Below, piece after piece: positions 48,049-58,266 of a stretch of DNA of 64,000 nt. Numbering within the stretch: position 1 is the first letter of the stretch; every line of letters starts with the position of its first letter. Position numbers and translations under genes: made by a program. Under the pieces are notes generated by a model. It searched no databases. It was not told the DNA's origin and saw only the letters and a list, made by a program, of their open reading frames with translations. The DNA is from Mycolicibacterium fluoranthenivorans. Its GTDB lineage: Bacteria; Actinomycetota; Actinomycetes; Mycobacteriales; Mycobacteriaceae. Location of the stretch: the NCBI RefSeq assembly GCF_011758805.1, contig NZ_JAANOW010000001.1, forward strand, positions 2,604,001 to 2,668,000. Direction: 5' to 3'.

Positions 48049-48170
48049 ATGTGCCCCGATTCGGGCTGGATCAATCCACGATAGGTCCAGATCGGCGAAG
48101 GCACAACGAAGCCGTCCTCGCCGGGCGGTCACGGGTCCTCCCGCCACTGGCGCGGCGTGTCACCTTGCCT

Positions 48171-48186
48171 TCGAACACCTGTTCGC
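48171..48186 (+). promoter_or_regulatory. LexA (SOS) box upstream of recA
   Basis: TCGAACACCTGTTCGC fits the mycobacterial LexA box TCGAAC-N4-GTTCGA with one end mismatch. A TAATGT -10 candidate starts at the next base, so LexA binding would block this recA promoter. Confidence 0.85.
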
Positions 48187-48215
48187 TAATGTGGTGGGCA
48201 ATCGACTGAGCTGAC

Positions 48216-48238
48216 TTGTCGGTGGTTTGTCTTAGTGT
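48216..48238 (+). promoter_or_regulatory. RecA-NDp (PafBC-type) promoter of recA
   Basis: TTGTCGGTG, exactly 8 bp, then TAGTGT, a full match to the LexA-independent DNA-damage promoter motif TTGTCRGTG-N8-TANNNT of mycobacteria, which PafBC activates. It lies about 58 bp before the recA ATG. Confidence 0.85.
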
Positions 48239-48295
48239 CACGCCCAACCGACCGGAACACCGGTCAACCGCACGACTACCGGAGAGGTATCACCC

Positions 48296-49339
48296 ATGGC
48301 GCCACAGGCTCCTGATCGCGAAAAGGCACTCGAACTGGCGATGGCCCAGATCGAGAAGAATTACGGCAAAGGCTCGGTGATGCGCCTCGGTGAAGAGGTG
48401 CGTCAGCCGATCTCGGTCATTCCGACCGGATCGATCGCGCTGGACGTGGCGCTGGGTATCGGTGGCTTGCCGCGTGGCCGGGTCGTCGAGATCTACGGCC
48501 CGGAATCCTCGGGTAAGACCACCGTCGCCCTGCATGCGGTGGCCAATGCCCAGGCCGCCGGCGGTATCGCCGCCTTCATCGACGCCGAGCACGCTCTGGA
48601 CCCCGAGTACGCCCAGAAGCTCGGCGTGGACACCGACGCGCTGTTGGTCTCCCAGCCCGATACCGGTGAGCAGGCCCTCGAGATCGCCGACATGCTGGTG
48701 CGCTCCGGCGCGCTGGACATCTTGGTGATCGACTCGGTGGCCGCTCTGGTGCCGCGCGCCGAGATCGAGGGCGAGATGGGTGACAGCCATGTCGGTCTGC
48801 AGGCCCGTTTGATGAGCCAGGCGCTGCGGAAGATGACTGGTGCGCTGAACAATTCGGGCACCACCGCGATCTTCATCAACCAGCTGCGCGAGAAGATCGG
48901 CGTGATGTTCGGCTCGCCCGAGACCACGACCGGCGGTAAAGCGCTCAAGTTCTACGCCTCCGTGCGTCTGGACGTCCGCCGGATCGAGACGCTCAAGGAC
49001 GGCACCGACGCCGTGGGTAACCGCACCCGGGTGAAGGTCGTCAAGAACAAGGTGTCCCCGCCGTTCAAACAGGCTGAATTCGACATTCTGTACGGTCACG
49101 GCATCAGCCGGGAGGGTTCGCTCATCGATATGGGCGTCGAGCACGGCTTCATCCGCAAGTCCGGCTCATGGTTCACCTATGAGGGCGAACAGCTCGGGCA
49201 GGGTAAAGAGAACGCCCGGAAGTTCCTGCTGGAGAATCCCGATGTCGGCAACGAGGTCGAGAAGAAGATCAAGGAAAAGCTCGGCATCGGTGCCGTGGTG
49301 ACCAGTGATGACGTTCTGCCCGCCCCAGTCGACTTCTGA
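48296..49339 (+). CDS. recA: Recombinase RecA
   Basis: A 347-residue RecA. Walker A is GPESSGKTT, the Walker B strand is [13 protein letters not shown], loop L2 is [13 protein letters not shown], and the acidic-containing C-terminus is present. No intein interrupts it, unlike in M. tuberculosis. It catalyses strand exchange and LexA self-cleavage. A GGAGAGG ribosome binding site lies upstream of the ATG, and two damage-responsive promoters precede it. It overlaps recX. Confidence 0.98.
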   Translation: MAPQAPDREKALELAMAQIEKNYGKGSVMRLGEEVRQPISVIPTGSIALDVALGIGGLPRGRVVEIYGPESSGKTTVALHAVANAQAAGGIAAFIDAEHALDPEYAQKLGVDTDALLVSQPDTGEQALEIADMLVRSGALDILVIDSVAALVPRAEIEGEMGDSHVGLQARLMSQALRKMTGALNNSGTTAIFINQLREKIGVMFGSPETTTGGKALKFYASVRLDVRRIETLKDGTDAVGNRTRVKVVKNKVSPPFKQAEFDILYGHGISREGSLIDMGVEHGFIRKSGSWFTYEGEQLGQGKENARKFLLENPDVGNEVEKKIKEKLGIGAVVTSDDVLPAPVDF

Positions 49340-49841
49340 GACCGGTCCGGCCGAGGGACCCAAGCGCGAGGAGCAGGCGCGGGATGTGTGCCTGCGTCTG
49401 CTCACCGTGCGAGCCCGCACCCGGGCCGAACTGGAAGCGCAGCTGACCAAACGGGGCTACCCCGACGACGTCAGCGCCCGGGTGCTGGACCGGCTCACTC
49501 AGGTCGGGCTCATCGATGACACCGCCTTCGCGCAGGAGTGGGTGCGCTCCAGGCGTGCCAACTCGGGAAAAGGCAAGCGCGCGTTGGCCTCTGAGCTCCG
49601 CACCAAAGGTGTGGACGCCGAGGTGATCGCCGAGACGCTCGACAGCGTCGACGCGGGGGAGTGGCGGGTGCAGGCCGAGCAGTTGGTGGCCACCCGGCTG
49701 CGCCGGGAGAACCTCGACGACGAAGCCAAGGTCACCCGCCGGCTGGTCGGCATGCTGGCCCGCCGGGGTTACCACCAGGCCATGGCCTTCGATGTGGTCA
49801 AGACGCAGCTGGCGCAGGAGCGGGCCCGGCGGGTCGTCTAG
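49305..49841 (+). CDS. recX: Regulatory protein RecX
   Basis: A 178-residue RecX with three-helix repeats: [47 protein letters not shown] and [21 protein letters not shown]. It inhibits RecA filaments. The start lies inside recA (35-bp overlap), as is common in mycobacteria, so its translation is coupled to recA. Two ATG codons are adjacent at the start. The stop lies in a short tandem repeat. Confidence 0.93.
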   Translation: MMTFCPPQSTSETGPAEGPKREEQARDVCLRLLTVRARTRAELEAQLTKRGYPDDVSARVLDRLTQVGLIDDTAFAQEWVRSRRANSGKGKRALASELRTKGVDAEVIAETLDSVDAGEWRVQAEQLVATRLRRENLDDEAKVTRRLVGMLARRGYHQAMAFDVVKTQLAQERARRVV

Positions 49842-49878
49842 ATGGCCCCGCTTGTCTAGATGGCCCCGCTTGTCTAGA
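49836..49878. repeat. 18-bp tandem repeat at the recX stop
   Basis: GTCTAGATGGCCCCGCTT is present in two perfect copies plus a partial third (GTCTAGA). The first copy includes the last Val codon and stop of recX, and the last touches the end of the SDR gene, so the repeat fills the whole convergent gap. It looks like a recent slippage duplication. Confidence 0.8.
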
Positions 49879-50626
49879 TAGCGAAGCCGCCGTCGATGTT
49901 CCAGGTGACTCCGGTGATGTAGCCGGCCTCCGGGGATGCGAGAAATGCGACCGCACTGGCAATGTCGCGGGGCTGCCCGTACCGGCCGACGGCGATGAGT
50001 GGACGTACCTGATCGGAGAATCCACCCTCCTCAGGGTTCATGTCGGTGGCGACCGGACCCGGCTGGATCGTATTGACGGTGACCCCGCGGGGACCCAGCT
50101 CGCGTACCAGTCCTCGGGTCAGCCCGGCGACCGCTGCCTTGGTGAGTGCGTATACAGAGAACCCTGTCATCGGGGCCCGGTCGGCGTTGACGCTGCCGAT
50201 GGTGATGATGCGCCCGCCCTCACCGAGATGCGGCACCGCGCGCTGGATTCCCGCGAAGACTCCGCGCACATTGACCGCGACCATGCGGTCGAACTCTGCG
50301 AGTGGGAAGTCCTCGATCGGGCCGCCCGCGGCGACTCCGGCGTTGTTGACCAAGATGTCCAGCCCACCCAGCCGGGACACCGTCTCGTCGACTGCGGCAT
50401 TCACCGCGTCGGCGTCGGCGCTGTCGGCCTGGATGGCTGCCACCTGGGCACCGGCCGCGCGCAGCTCGGAGGCCAGCGCCTCGGCGGTCTCGGCCGACGA
50501 TTGGTAGGTGAACGCGACGGCGGCGCCGTCGGCGGCCAACCGCCGGACGATCTCGGCGCCGATCCCTCGGGATCCGCCCGTGACCAGGGCACGCCGTCCG
50601 GTCAGGGGTGCGGTCGAAGTGGTCAT
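49874..50626 (-). CDS. Short-chain dehydrogenase/reductase
   Basis: A 250-residue classical SDR. The cofactor motif is TGGSRGIGAEI, the NNAG motif is ILVNNAGVA, catalytic Ser is in IGSVNAD and Tyr-Lys in YALTKAAVAG. It resembles FabG/glucose dehydrogenase-type enzymes; the substrate is unknown. It is divergent from a TetR regulator with a palindrome between them, so it is probably the regulator's target. It lies in the otherwise conserved recX-glu interval. Confidence 0.85.
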   Translation of the reverse strand: MTTSTAPLTGRRALVTGGSRGIGAEIVRRLAADGAAVAFTYQSSAETAEALASELRAAGAQVAAIQADSADADAVNAAVDETVSRLGGLDILVNNAGVAAGGPIEDFPLAEFDRMVAVNVRGVFAGIQRAVPHLGEGGRIITIGSVNADRAPMTGFSVYALTKAAVAGLTRGLVRELGPRGVTVNTIQPGPVATDMNPEEGGFSDQVRPLIAVGRYGQPRDIASAVAFLASPEAGYITGVTWNIDGGFAI

Positions 50627-50657
50627 AGGGTCCTCCAGTGCTGGGAAGTTTCTTACG

Positions 50658-50669
50658 AACCGATCGGTT
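50658..50669. promoter_or_regulatory. Palindromic TetR operator candidate
   Basis: AACCGATCGGTT is a perfect 12-bp palindrome. It sits 32 bp upstream of the SDR start and in the promoter gap to the divergent TetR gene, the usual position for autoregulation. Confidence 0.6.
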
Positions 50670-50747
50670 ACTAACTACGTTGGGCTCAAGCGGTTGCGCG
50701 ACGGGATCATTCCTCACTGTGACCGGAGTCACATATGAGGAGTGGTG

Positions 50748-51329
50748 ATGGCGATCGGTAGGCCCCGCGAGTTCGACCCGCAACGGGTGCTCGACACCGC
50801 GATGCGGTTGTTCTGGCGGCATGGCTATGACGGGGTGTCCATCAGCGACCTGACCGAGGCCACCGGGATCAACCGTCGCAGTCTGTATGCGCAATTCGGC
50901 TGCAAGGAAAAGCTTTTCCGGGACGCGGTGCAGCACTACGTCGCGGGGTACGGCAACTATGCGGCCGTGGCGCTGGCCGAGCCGACCGCGCGTGATGTGG
51001 CATCGGCAATGGTGCACGGCGCGGCCGACGCCACCTCCATGGCCGACCTCCCGCACGGATGTCTGCTGGTGCAGAGCGCGCTGGCGGTCAGCGCCGAAGC
51101 CGCTCCGCTATACGCCGGCCTGGCCGAATTGCGAGAGGCCGGGGTGCAGGTGCTGGCGCAGCGGTTCGCCGAGGCGCAGGCCGCCGGCGAACTGGCCGGC
51201 GAAGATCCCGGTGCGCTGGCGCGCTGGATCTCCTCGGTCTGCCAGGGCATCGCGGTACAGGCTGCCGGCGGCGCGACCCGCGACGAACTGCACGCCGTCG
51301 CCGACCGGGCACTACGGGCCTGGCCCTAA
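50748..51329 (+). CDS. TetR family transcriptional regulator
   Basis: A 193-residue TetR/AcrR regulator. The start AIGRPREFDPQRVLDTAMRLFWRHGYDGVSISDLTEATGINRRSLYAQFGCKEKLF is the classic AcrR-type DNA-binding domain; a C-terminal tetracyclin-repressor-like domain follows. GAGGAG precedes the ATG. It likely represses the divergent SDR gene through the nearby palindrome. Its end overlaps the glu permease gene on the other strand by 4 bp. Confidence 0.88.
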   Translation: MAIGRPREFDPQRVLDTAMRLFWRHGYDGVSISDLTEATGINRRSLYAQFGCKEKLFRDAVQHYVAGYGNYAAVALAEPTARDVASAMVHGAADATSMADLPHGCLLVQSALAVSAEAAPLYAGLAELREAGVQVLAQRFAEAQAAGELAGEDPGALARWISSVCQGIAVQAAGGATRDELHAVADRALRAWP

Positions 51330-52192
51330 ACGGCGGAGCCGTCCTGGACCAGCGGTCGGGCGGCCAGCGGTTCCGGCCCCTTCTTGGACCGGCGTAAGCG
51401 GGCTTCCAGGCGGGTGGCCAGCGCCGACAGGGCGAAGTTGAGGCTGATCATCAGCGCGGCGATCACCATCAGCGCCGGGATCAAGTTGCCGTACGACGTC
51501 CCGACGCTGGTGCCCTGGCGGACCATCTCGACAAAGGTGATCTGGTAGCCGATCGCGGTGTCCTTGAGGACCACCACCATCTGCGATACCAGTACCGGCA
51601 ACATCGACGTGATGGCCTGCGGCAACTGGATGGAGCGCATGGTCTGCCCCCACGTCAGACCCAGGGCCGAGGCGGCTTCGCCCTGCCCGCGGGGAAGGGC
51701 GTGCACACCGGTGCGGACGATCTCGGCGATCACCGCACTGTTGTACAGCGTGAGCCCGGTGACCACGCCCGCCAGTGCCAGCTGTTTCGAGGGGAACACG
51801 TCGTATGCCGCGAACAACGCATACGCGAACAGCATCATGATGAGCACCGGCACCGCGCGGAAGAACTCCACGAACGTCGCGCACGCCCAGCTCACCACGG
51901 GCACCGGGGACAAGCGGCCCACGCCCAGTACACAACCGAGCGCCAGCGCCAGCACGATGGACAGCGCCGCAGCGGTCAAGGTGCCCTGCACACCCTCCAG
52001 CACGTAGTTCTTCCAGAGGTTTGCGGTCAGGAACGGCTCCCACTTGGCCGCCGTGAACTGTCCCGCGGCGGCGAACTTCCAGATCAACCAGCCGAAGATC
52101 AGGGCGAACACCGCTACCGTCGCCACGGCGAGAATCGCGTGCCGCACCCGGGCCCGGGGACCTGGCGCGTCATAGAGAACGGACCCGCTCAT
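51326..52192 (-). CDS. gluD: Glutamate-type ABC transporter permease (GluD-like)
   Basis: A 288-residue inner-membrane permease of the polar amino-acid (HisM/GluD) family. An N-terminal helix is followed by about five more. The EAA loop for contacting the ATPase is recognisable (GEAASALGLTWGQTMRSIQLPQA). The GTLTAAALSIVLALALG and VEFFRAVPVLIMM stretches are typical. It is the last gene of a four-gene operon and overlaps gluC by 4 bp. Confidence 0.88.
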   Translation of the reverse strand: MSGSVLYDAPGPRARVRHAILAVATVAVFALIFGWLIWKFAAAGQFTAAKWEPFLTANLWKNYVLEGVQGTLTAAALSIVLALALGCVLGVGRLSPVPVVSWACATFVEFFRAVPVLIMMLFAYALFAAYDVFPSKQLALAGVVTGLTLYNSAVIAEIVRTGVHALPRGQGEAASALGLTWGQTMRSIQLPQAITSMLPVLVSQMVVVLKDTAIGYQITFVEMVRQGTSVGTSYGNLIPALMVIAALMISLNFALSALATRLEARLRRSKKGPEPLAARPLVQDGSAV

Positions 52193-52869
52193 CGCAGCAC
52201 CGCCCAGCGTTTGCCGAGCCAGCCGAAGAGCAACCCCATGGGCAAGGTCAGGATCACGAATCCGGCCGCGAAGATCCCGCCGACAACCAGCAGCGCCGAG
52301 GAGTTCTCGATCATCTCCTTCATCAACAGCGCGGCCTCGGCCACACCGATCGCCGAGGCGATGGTGGTGTTCTTGGTCAGCGCGATCAGCACCGAGCCCA
52401 ACGGGATGATGACCGCACGAAACGCCTGCGGCAGCAGGATGATCCGCAGATTCTGGCTGAACGTCAGACCGAGTGATCGGGCCGCTTCGGCCTGCCCGAC
52501 GGGCACGGTGTTCACCCCGGACCGGATCGCCTCACACACGAACGACGCCGTATAGACCGTCAATCCGAGCACCGCCAGCCGGAAGTTGCTGTCGACGATC
52601 GACGTCGGCGACTTCGGATCGGTCAGGGTGATGTGGAGGGTGTTCGCCAGCCCCAATGAGCAGAACACCAGGATCAGCGTCAGCGGGGTGTTGCGCACCA
52701 CGTTGACATAGGTGGTGCCCATCGCGCGCATGATGGGCACCGGCGACAGCCGCATCGCCGCGAGCAGGGTGCCCAGGATCACGGCACCGACCGCGGCGTA
52801 GGCGGTCAGTTCGACCGTCGTCCCGAACGCGCCGAGGATGTTGTAGTCGCGCCCGCCGAAATGCAGCAC
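52189..52869 (-). CDS. gluC: Glutamate-type ABC transporter permease (GluC-like)
   Basis: A 226-residue permease pairing with GluD. TTVELTAYAAVGAVILGTLLAAMRLSPVP and YVNVVRNTPLTLILVF are typical amino-acid permease helices, and GQAEAARSLGLTFSQNLRIILLPQA is the EAA loop that docks with GluA. Its place between the binding protein and gluD fits the glu operon of Corynebacterium and M. smegmatis. Confidence 0.88.
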   Translation of the reverse strand: MLHFGGRDYNILGAFGTTVELTAYAAVGAVILGTLLAAMRLSPVPIMRAMGTTYVNVVRNTPLTLILVFCSLGLANTLHITLTDPKSPTSIVDSNFRLAVLGLTVYTASFVCEAIRSGVNTVPVGQAEAARSLGLTFSQNLRIILLPQAFRAVIIPLGSVLIALTKNTTIASAIGVAEAALLMKEMIENSSALLVVGGIFAAGFVILTLPMGLLFGWLGKRWAVLR

Positions 52870-52880
52870 CGGCTGCCCGC

Positions 52881-53690
52881 CTACTTGTCGACGGTCGGCG
52901 GCGTCGGTGTGGCGATACCGGCCGGGCCGAGATTCTTGTCGAAGGCCGCCTTCCAGGCGCCGTCGGCTTCCATCTTGGTGATGGCATCGTTGATCTTGGT
53001 GCGCAGTTCGGTATCGCCCTTCTTCAGGCCGATGCCGTAACGCTCCTCGGAGAACGGCTTGCCGACGATCTTGAAGGTGCCCGGGCTCTGGGCGGCGTAG
53101 CCGGCCAGGATCACCTCATCGGTGGTCACCGCGTCGATCGCGCCGGTCTTGAGCGCCTCGACGCAGGCCGAATAGGTGTCGTACTGCTGCAACTGCACGC
53201 CGGGGTACTTGTCCTTGATGCGCTGCGCGGGGGTGGAGCCGCTGACCGAGCAGAGCTTCTTGTTGTCCTGCAGCGACTCGGGGCCGGTGATATCGGAGTT
53301 GTCGGCCTTGACCAGCAGACTCTGCCCGGTGATCAGGTAGGGCCCGGCGAAGTCGACCTTCTCCTTGCGGGCATCGGTGATCGAATAGGTGGCCACGATG
53401 TAGTCGACCTGGTCGTTCTGGATCAGTGTCTCGCGCTGCCCCGAGGGGGACTCCTTGAACTCGATGTCCTCCGGCTTGTATCCGAGTTGACCGGCGACAT
53501 ACGTCGCGACATCCACGTCGAAACCGCTGTAGGTGCCGTCCGGGTTCTTCAGGCCCAGGCCGGGCTGGTCGAACTTGATGCCGACGGTCACCTTCTTGCT
53601 GTCGTTGCCCCCGCCACCGCAGGCGGCCAGGGACAACGGCAGGGCGGCGGCCACCAAGAGGGCGGCGGCTACCCGGATTCGCGATGACAT
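52881..53690 (-). CDS. gluB: Glutamate-binding lipoprotein (GluB-like)
   Basis: A 269-residue extracytoplasmic solute-binding protein. The signal sequence ends in a lipobox LAAC at residues 21-24, so it is lipid-anchored to the outer face of the inner membrane. VTVGIKFDQPGLGLKNPDGTYSGFDVDVATYVA and DYIVATYSITDARKEKVDFAGPY are typical of family 3 amino-acid binding proteins. It captures glutamate or a related amino acid for GluCD. Confidence 0.92.
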   Translation of the reverse strand: MSSRIRVAAALLVAAALPLSLAACGGGGNDSKKVTVGIKFDQPGLGLKNPDGTYSGFDVDVATYVAGQLGYKPEDIEFKESPSGQRETLIQNDQVDYIVATYSITDARKEKVDFAGPYLITGQSLLVKADNSDITGPESLQDNKKLCSVSGSTPAQRIKDKYPGVQLQQYDTYSACVEALKTGAIDAVTTDEVILAGYAAQSPGTFKIVGKPFSEERYGIGLKKGDTELRTKINDAITKMEADGAWKAAFDKNLGPAGIATPTPPTVDK

Positions 53691-53707
53691 GAGCGCTCCT
53701 TACTGAT

Positions 53708-54460
53708 TCAGTGGTTCAGGATCTTGCCGAGGAAGTCTTTGGCGCGGTCCGACTGCGGATTGGTGAAGAACTGCTCTGGTTCGGCATCCTCGACCACTGC
53801 GCCGTCGGCCATGAACACCACGCGCTGGGACGCCCGCCGGGCGAATCCCATCTCATGGGTGACCACCAGCATGGTCATCCCCTCGGTGGCGAGGTCGGTC
53901 ATCACGGCCAGCACCTCGTTGATCATCTCCGGATCGAGGGCACTGGTCGGTTCGTCGAACAACATCACCTTGGGGTGCATCGCCAACGACCGCGCGATGG
54001 CCACGCGCTGCTGCTGGCCGCCGGACAACTGCGCCGGATACTTGTCGGCCTGGCTGGCGATCCCGACTCGTTCCAGGAGCGCCTGCGCCTCGGTGCGGGC
54101 CTTGTCCTTGTCGGTCTTACGCACCTTGACCGGCGCCAGCATGACGTTTTCCAGAATTGTCTTGTGCGCGAACAGATTGAACGACTGGAACACCATGCCG
54201 ACATCGGAACGCAGCTGCGCCAGTTTGCGTCCCTCCTCGGGCAGCACGACGCCGTCGATCGCAATGGTGCCCGAGTCGATGGGTTCGAGCCGATTGATCG
54301 TCCGGCACAGCGTCGACTTGCCAGAACCCGATGGTCCCAGGATCACCACGACCTGCCCGCGCGGCACGTCGAGGTTGATGTCCTTGAGGACATGCAGGGA
54401 GCCGAAGTGTTTGTCAACCCCCTGTATCGAGATCATCGGGACCGAGGTCGCGGTGGTCAT
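53708..54460 (-). CDS. gluA: Glutamate-type ABC transporter ATPase (GluA-like)
   Basis: A 250-residue ATPase. Walker A is GPSGSGKST, the Q-loop [13 protein letters not shown], the ABC signature [13 protein letters not shown], Walker [14 protein letters not shown] and the switch His is in VVTHEMGF. It energises uptake by GluC/GluD. The ATG is chosen because TAGGGT lies 8 nt upstream; an open frame extends further but lacks family sequence. It is the first gene of the operon, divergent from miaB. Confidence 0.93.
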   Translation of the reverse strand: MTTATSVPMISIQGVDKHFGSLHVLKDINLDVPRGQVVVILGPSGSGKSTLCRTINRLEPIDSGTIAIDGVVLPEEGRKLAQLRSDVGMVFQSFNLFAHKTILENVMLAPVKVRKTDKDKARTEAQALLERVGIASQADKYPAQLSGGQQQRVAIARSLAMHPKVMLFDEPTSALDPEMINEVLAVMTDLATEGMTMLVVTHEMGFARRASQRVVFMADGAVVEDAEPEQFFTNPQSDRAKDFLGKILNH

Positions 54461-54513
54461 GGGTTCTGACCCTACCCAGGGAACGTTCAGCTTGGGGCGT
54501 ATCGGCATCCCCG

Positions 54514-54519
54514 TAACAT
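54514..54519 (+). promoter_or_regulatory. Leaderless -10 element (TAACAT) of miaB
   Basis: TAACAT is followed by 7 nt and GTG, pointing to the GTG 9 nt downstream of an ATG as the true start. Confidence 0.55.
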
Positions 54520-54526
54520 GATTGTC

Positions 54527-56056
54527 GTGACTTCCATGGTGGCGCGCGAGGGCAAAGCGTCCGTAGGCGCTGAATCGACCCCACGCACCTACCAGGTGCG
54601 CACGTACGGCTGTCAGATGAACGTGCACGATTCCGAACGGCTTGCCGGGCTGCTCGACGCCGCCGGCTATGTTGCGGCCGAGGAGGGCGCCGACGCCGAC
54701 ATCGTGGTGTTCAACACGTGCGCGGTGCGCGAGAACGCCGACAACAAGCTCTACGGCAACCTCAGCCACCTCGCGCCCCGGCGCAGCGCCGACCCCAACA
54801 TGCAGATCGCCGTCGGTGGCTGCCTGGCGCAGAAGGACCGCGACGCGGTGCTCACCAAGGCGCCGTGGGTCGACGTGGTGTTCGGCACCCACAACATCGG
54901 GTCACTGCCGGTGCTGCTGGAACGGGCCAGGCATCAGCGTGCGGCACAGGTGGAAATCGCGGAGGTGCTGCAGGAATTCCCCTCGGCGCTGCCGGCCTCG
55001 CGTGAATCCGCTTACGCGGCATGGGTTTCCATCTCGGTGGGGTGCAACAACACGTGCACGTTCTGCATCGTCCCGTCACTGCGCGGCAAAGAGGTCGACC
55101 GCAGGCCCGGCGATATCCTGGCCGAAGTGCAGACACTGGTCGACCAGGGGGTGCTCGAGATCACCCTGCTGGGCCAGAACGTCAACGCCTACGGTGTGTC
55201 GTTCGCCGACCCCGACATTCCGCGCAACCGCGGTGCGTTCGCCGATCTGCTGCGCGCATGCGGGCGTATCGAGGGCCTCGAACGCGTGCGGTTCACCTCC
55301 CCGCACCCGGCCGAATTCACCGATGACGTGATCGAGGCCATGGCCACCACCCCGAATGTCTGCCCGACCCTGCACATGCCGCTGCAGTCCGGTTCGGATC
55401 GGGTGCTCAAGGCGATGCGCCGGTCCTACCGGGCCGAGCGCTACCTCGGCATCATCGACCGGGTGCGTTCGGTGATCCCGAGCGCCGCGATCACCACCGA
55501 CATCATCGTCGGGTTCCCCGGCGAGACCGAGGAGGATTTCCAGGCGACCCTGGATGTGGTGCGCCAGGCGCGATTCGCCGGCGCGTACACCTTCCAGTAC
55601 TCCAAGCGGCCCGGCACGCCGGCCGCCGAACTGCCCGATCAGCTGCCCAAAGCCGTTGTCACGGAACGCTATCAGCGCCTGATCGCGCTGCAGGAGGACA
55701 TCTCCTGGCAGGAGAACAAGGCGCAGATCGGCAGCACGGTCGAACTGCTGGTCGCGGCCGGCGAAGGACGTAAGGATGCGGCCACCTCGCGAATGTCCGG
55801 CCGGGCCCGCGACGGTCGCCTGGTGCACTTCGCACCCGGTGCGGCGCAGATCCGGCCGGGTGACATCGTGACCACGGAGATCACCCGGGCAGCGCCCCAT
55901 CACCTAGTGGCCGACGGTGCCGTCCTGAGTCATCGTCGCACCAGAGCCGGGGACGCGCACGCCGCGGGACAGCGCCCGGTGACCGGGGTCGGCCTCGGTA
56001 TGCCCGGTATCGGCGAGCCGGCGCAGGCGCCGGCGCAAGCGGGGTGCGCGCGATGA
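54527..56056 (+). CDS. miaB: tRNA-2-methylthio-N6-dimethylallyladenosine synthase
   Basis: A 509-residue radical-SAM methylthiotransferase that completes ms2i6A at tRNA position 37 after MiaA. N-terminal cluster cysteines are in [19 protein letters not shown] and VGGCLAQ. The radical-SAM motif is CNNTCTFC. The TRAM domain ([16 protein letters not shown] ... [11 protein letters not shown]) is followed by an extra tail of about 50 Gly/Ala/Pro-rich residues not needed by the family. Its end overlaps the next gene. Confidence 0.95.
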   Translation: MTSMVAREGKASVGAESTPRTYQVRTYGCQMNVHDSERLAGLLDAAGYVAAEEGADADIVVFNTCAVRENADNKLYGNLSHLAPRRSADPNMQIAVGGCLAQKDRDAVLTKAPWVDVVFGTHNIGSLPVLLERARHQRAAQVEIAEVLQEFPSALPASRESAYAAWVSISVGCNNTCTFCIVPSLRGKEVDRRPGDILAEVQTLVDQGVLEITLLGQNVNAYGVSFADPDIPRNRGAFADLLRACGRIEGLERVRFTSPHPAEFTDDVIEAMATTPNVCPTLHMPLQSGSDRVLKAMRRSYRAERYLGIIDRVRSVIPSAAITTDIIVGFPGETEEDFQATLDVVRQARFAGAYTFQYSKRPGTPAAELPDQLPKAVVTERYQRLIALQEDISWQENKAQIGSTVELLVAAGEGRKDAATSRMSGRARDGRLVHFAPGAAQIRPGDIVTTEITRAAPHHLVADGAVLSHRRTRAGDAHAAGQRPVTGVGLGMPGIGEPAQAPAQAGCAR

Positions 56057-56634
56057 GCGACAAGAACTTCGACGCCTACAAGGACGATATCGAGGCCGCC
56101 GAGCGCCGCGTTGCCTCCGAGATCGACCCTGGTGCACGAGCCGTCGTGGTCGCTGTGCTGGTGTTCGTGGTGGCACTGTCGTTCGTGCTGCCGCACATGG
56201 GTGGCACCCGCGGACTCGATGTGCTGACCGGCGACCAGACCGCCATCAACGACGGCGTGGCACTGCCGTCGCGGGTGTTCGTCTGGCTGGCTCTGGTGTT
56301 CGGCGTGGGCTTCTCCATCGCCGCGCTGCTGACCCGGCGCTGGACGCTGTCCTGGATCGCACTGGCCGGCACGGCGGTGGCGTGCCCGGCCGGCATGCTG
56401 GCCGTGTGGTCGCGCCAGACCGCCACGCACGGACATCCGGGACCGGGTATCGGGCTGATCATCGGCTGGATCGCGATCATCCTGCTGGCCTACCACTGGG
56501 CGCGGGTGGTATGGGTGCGCACCTCCGTACAGCTGGCCGCTGAGGAGCAGCGCCGCCGCGCGGTCGCGCATCGTCAAAGCAAGGGCCTGCTCGACGGTTT
56601 CGGCGACGATCCGCCGGCGGCGAAAACGGACTGA
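56053..56634 (+). CDS. Conserved membrane protein (Rv2732c-like)
   Basis: A 193-residue protein. A short charged N-terminus ([23 protein letters not shown]) is followed by four hydrophobic segments (about 30-48, 74-92, 97-115, 131-150) and a basic tail. The ATG overlaps the miaB stop (ATGA). The same order miaB then membrane protein is found in M. tuberculosis (Rv2733c-Rv2732c). The function is unknown. Confidence 0.82.
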   Translation: MSDKNFDAYKDDIEAAERRVASEIDPGARAVVVAVLVFVVALSFVLPHMGGTRGLDVLTGDQTAINDGVALPSRVFVWLALVFGVGFSIAALLTRRWTLSWIALAGTAVACPAGMLAVWSRQTATHGHPGPGIGLIIGWIAIILLAYHWARVVWVRTSVQLAAEEQRRRAVAHRQSKGLLDGFGDDPPAAKTD

Positions 56635-56643
56635 GTCGACCGC

Positions 56644-57987
56644 CTAGCGCTTCTTGTGCACGGCCTCGGCGGCGGTCCCCGCCCATTCGCGCCACTGCGC
56701 GGCGCTGGCCCGGGCCTGCTCGGCGTCCTTGGTGCGGCCGGCGGCCTCCGCCTTCTCGGCCTGCTTCTCGAACTGTTCGGCGCGCTCGCGGAACTGGTCG
56801 GCGCGGGCCTGCGCCTCGGCGTCGACATGGTTCACCGCACTGGCGTCGCGGACCTTCTTCTCGACCGCCCGCATCCGGCGTTCGAGTTCGGCCGAACGTT
56901 CGCGCGGCACCTTGCCGATGGCGTCCCACTTGTCCCCGATCGCCCGAAATGCTGCGCGTGCAGCCTCGGGATCGCTGACGTCGAGCGCCTCGGCCTCGAC
57001 CAGTAGCGCCTCCTTGGCCGCCGCATTCGCGCCGAACTCGGCGTCGCGCTCGGCATTGATGGCGTTACGCGCCGCGAAGAACGTGTCCTGGGCGGCCTTG
57101 AATCGGGCCCAGAGCGCGTCGTCGACATCCTTGGCAGCCCGGCCGGCGGCCTTCCACTGGGCCAGCAGATCGCGGAAGGTCGACGCGGTGGCGGCCCAGT
57201 CGGTCGAATCGCTGAGTCGCTCGGCCTGCTCGCACAGGGCTTCCTTGGCCTGCCGGACACCGACGCGTTCCCGGTCGAGCTCGGCGAAATGCGAACCGCG
57301 GCGCCGGTTGAACGCCTCGCGGGCGGCCGAGTACCGCTTCCACAGGGCGTCGTCGGTCTTGCGGTCCAGCCCGGTGATGGTGCGCCACTCGTCGAGGATC
57401 TCGCGCAGCCGGTCGCCGGCGGCCTTCCACTGGGTGGAGGTGGCGGCAAGCTCCTCGGCCTCGGCGGCCAGCGCTTCCTTGCGGGCGGTTTGCGTGGCGC
57501 GGTGTTCGTCGCGCCGCGCGCGTTCGGCGGCTGCCGCGTCGCCGGCATGCTCGACGATGGCGGTCAGCCTGGCGTGCACGGCATCGACGTCGCCGAGCAC
57601 GGCGGCGTTCGGCAGCCCCTCCAACAGGCCGGCCGCGGCCGTCTTGATCTTGCGGGCGTCACCGCTGCCCGAGGCGAGTCGCGTCTCGAGCAGGGCGACC
57701 TCGGTGTGCAGATCGTCGTAGCGGCGTCCGAAGTGGACGAACGCGGCCTCGGCATCACCGGCTTGCCAGGAGCCGATGACTCGCTCACCGGCGGCGGTGA
57801 TCAACACCACGGTGCCGTCGGGGTCGACGCGCCCGAACCGGTGCGGATCGACGGCACTGGTGGCCGGGGCCGGGGCGACCGGGGTCGCGGCGGGTGCAGC
57901 GCTCGGATGGGGGCCCGGACGTGGGCCCGGCCGCGGCCCGGGGCGCGGCGCCGGCTTGGGAGTATTCGAATCGCTGGTCGTCATCAC
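56644..57987 (-). CDS. DUF349 repeat protein (Rv2731-like)
   Basis: A 447-residue protein. A Pro/Gly/Arg-rich N-terminus ([13 protein letters not shown]) is followed by a small beta domain ([24 protein letters not shown]), then several DUF349 helical repeats recognisable by [49 protein letters not shown] and [19 protein letters not shown] charged coiled coil ends the protein. DUF349 proteins are linked to RNA or ribosome-related functions in other bacteria; the role here is unknown. Confidence 0.85.
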   Translation of the reverse strand: MMTTSDSNTPKPAPRPGPRPGPRPGPHPSAAPAATPVAPAPATSAVDPHRFGRVDPDGTVVLITAAGERVIGSWQAGDAEAAFVHFGRRYDDLHTEVALLETRLASGSGDARKIKTAAAGLLEGLPNAAVLGDVDAVHARLTAIVEHAGDAAAAERARRDEHRATQTARKEALAAEAEELAATSTQWKAAGDRLREILDEWRTITGLDRKTDDALWKRYSAAREAFNRRRGSHFAELDRERVGVRQAKEALCEQAERLSDSTDWAATASTFRDLLAQWKAAGRAAKDVDDALWARFKAAQDTFFAARNAINAERDAEFGANAAAKEALLVEAEALDVSDPEAARAAFRAIGDKWDAIGKVPRERSAELERRMRAVEKKVRDASAVNHVDAEAQARADQFRERAEQFEKQAEKAEAAGRTKDAEQARASAAQWREWAGTAAEAVHKKR

Positions 57988-58253
57988 TGTTCCTCACACC
58001 TCCGCGCGGTGTGATCCGCGCACCTGCCGCGCGACGCGGCGCCCAATAGCTTCCGCTCGCTATTGAAGCAGGTCACCGGCGGACATGCGCACGCCTTCGC
58101 GATGCGTGCCCGTTGTGGGGTGCTCGCACCGCCCGATTCGGCGGAGGCGCGACGCCGATATCGCCGCTCCGCCGGCACTCGCCGCGCTGGTCGTCGCGGT
58201 GCCGGCCCGCGGTGGGGCGGGTTGGGCGGCGGAACCCACCCCGCCGCTCGCGC

Positions 58254-58259
58254 TAACGT
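58254..58259 (+). promoter_or_regulatory. Leaderless -10 element (TAACGT) for the dioxygenase-like gene and miaA
   Basis: TAACGT, 7 nt, then GTG. It sits at the end of the 279-bp gap after the DUF349 start, in which I see no gene, and probably drives the dioxygenase-like gene, miaA and dapF together. Confidence 0.55.
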
Positions 58260-58266
58260 GGCGGGC

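Noticed and set aside
48296..49339. RecA intein
   Set aside because: The protein is a normal 347 residues with continuous motifs; no intein is present.
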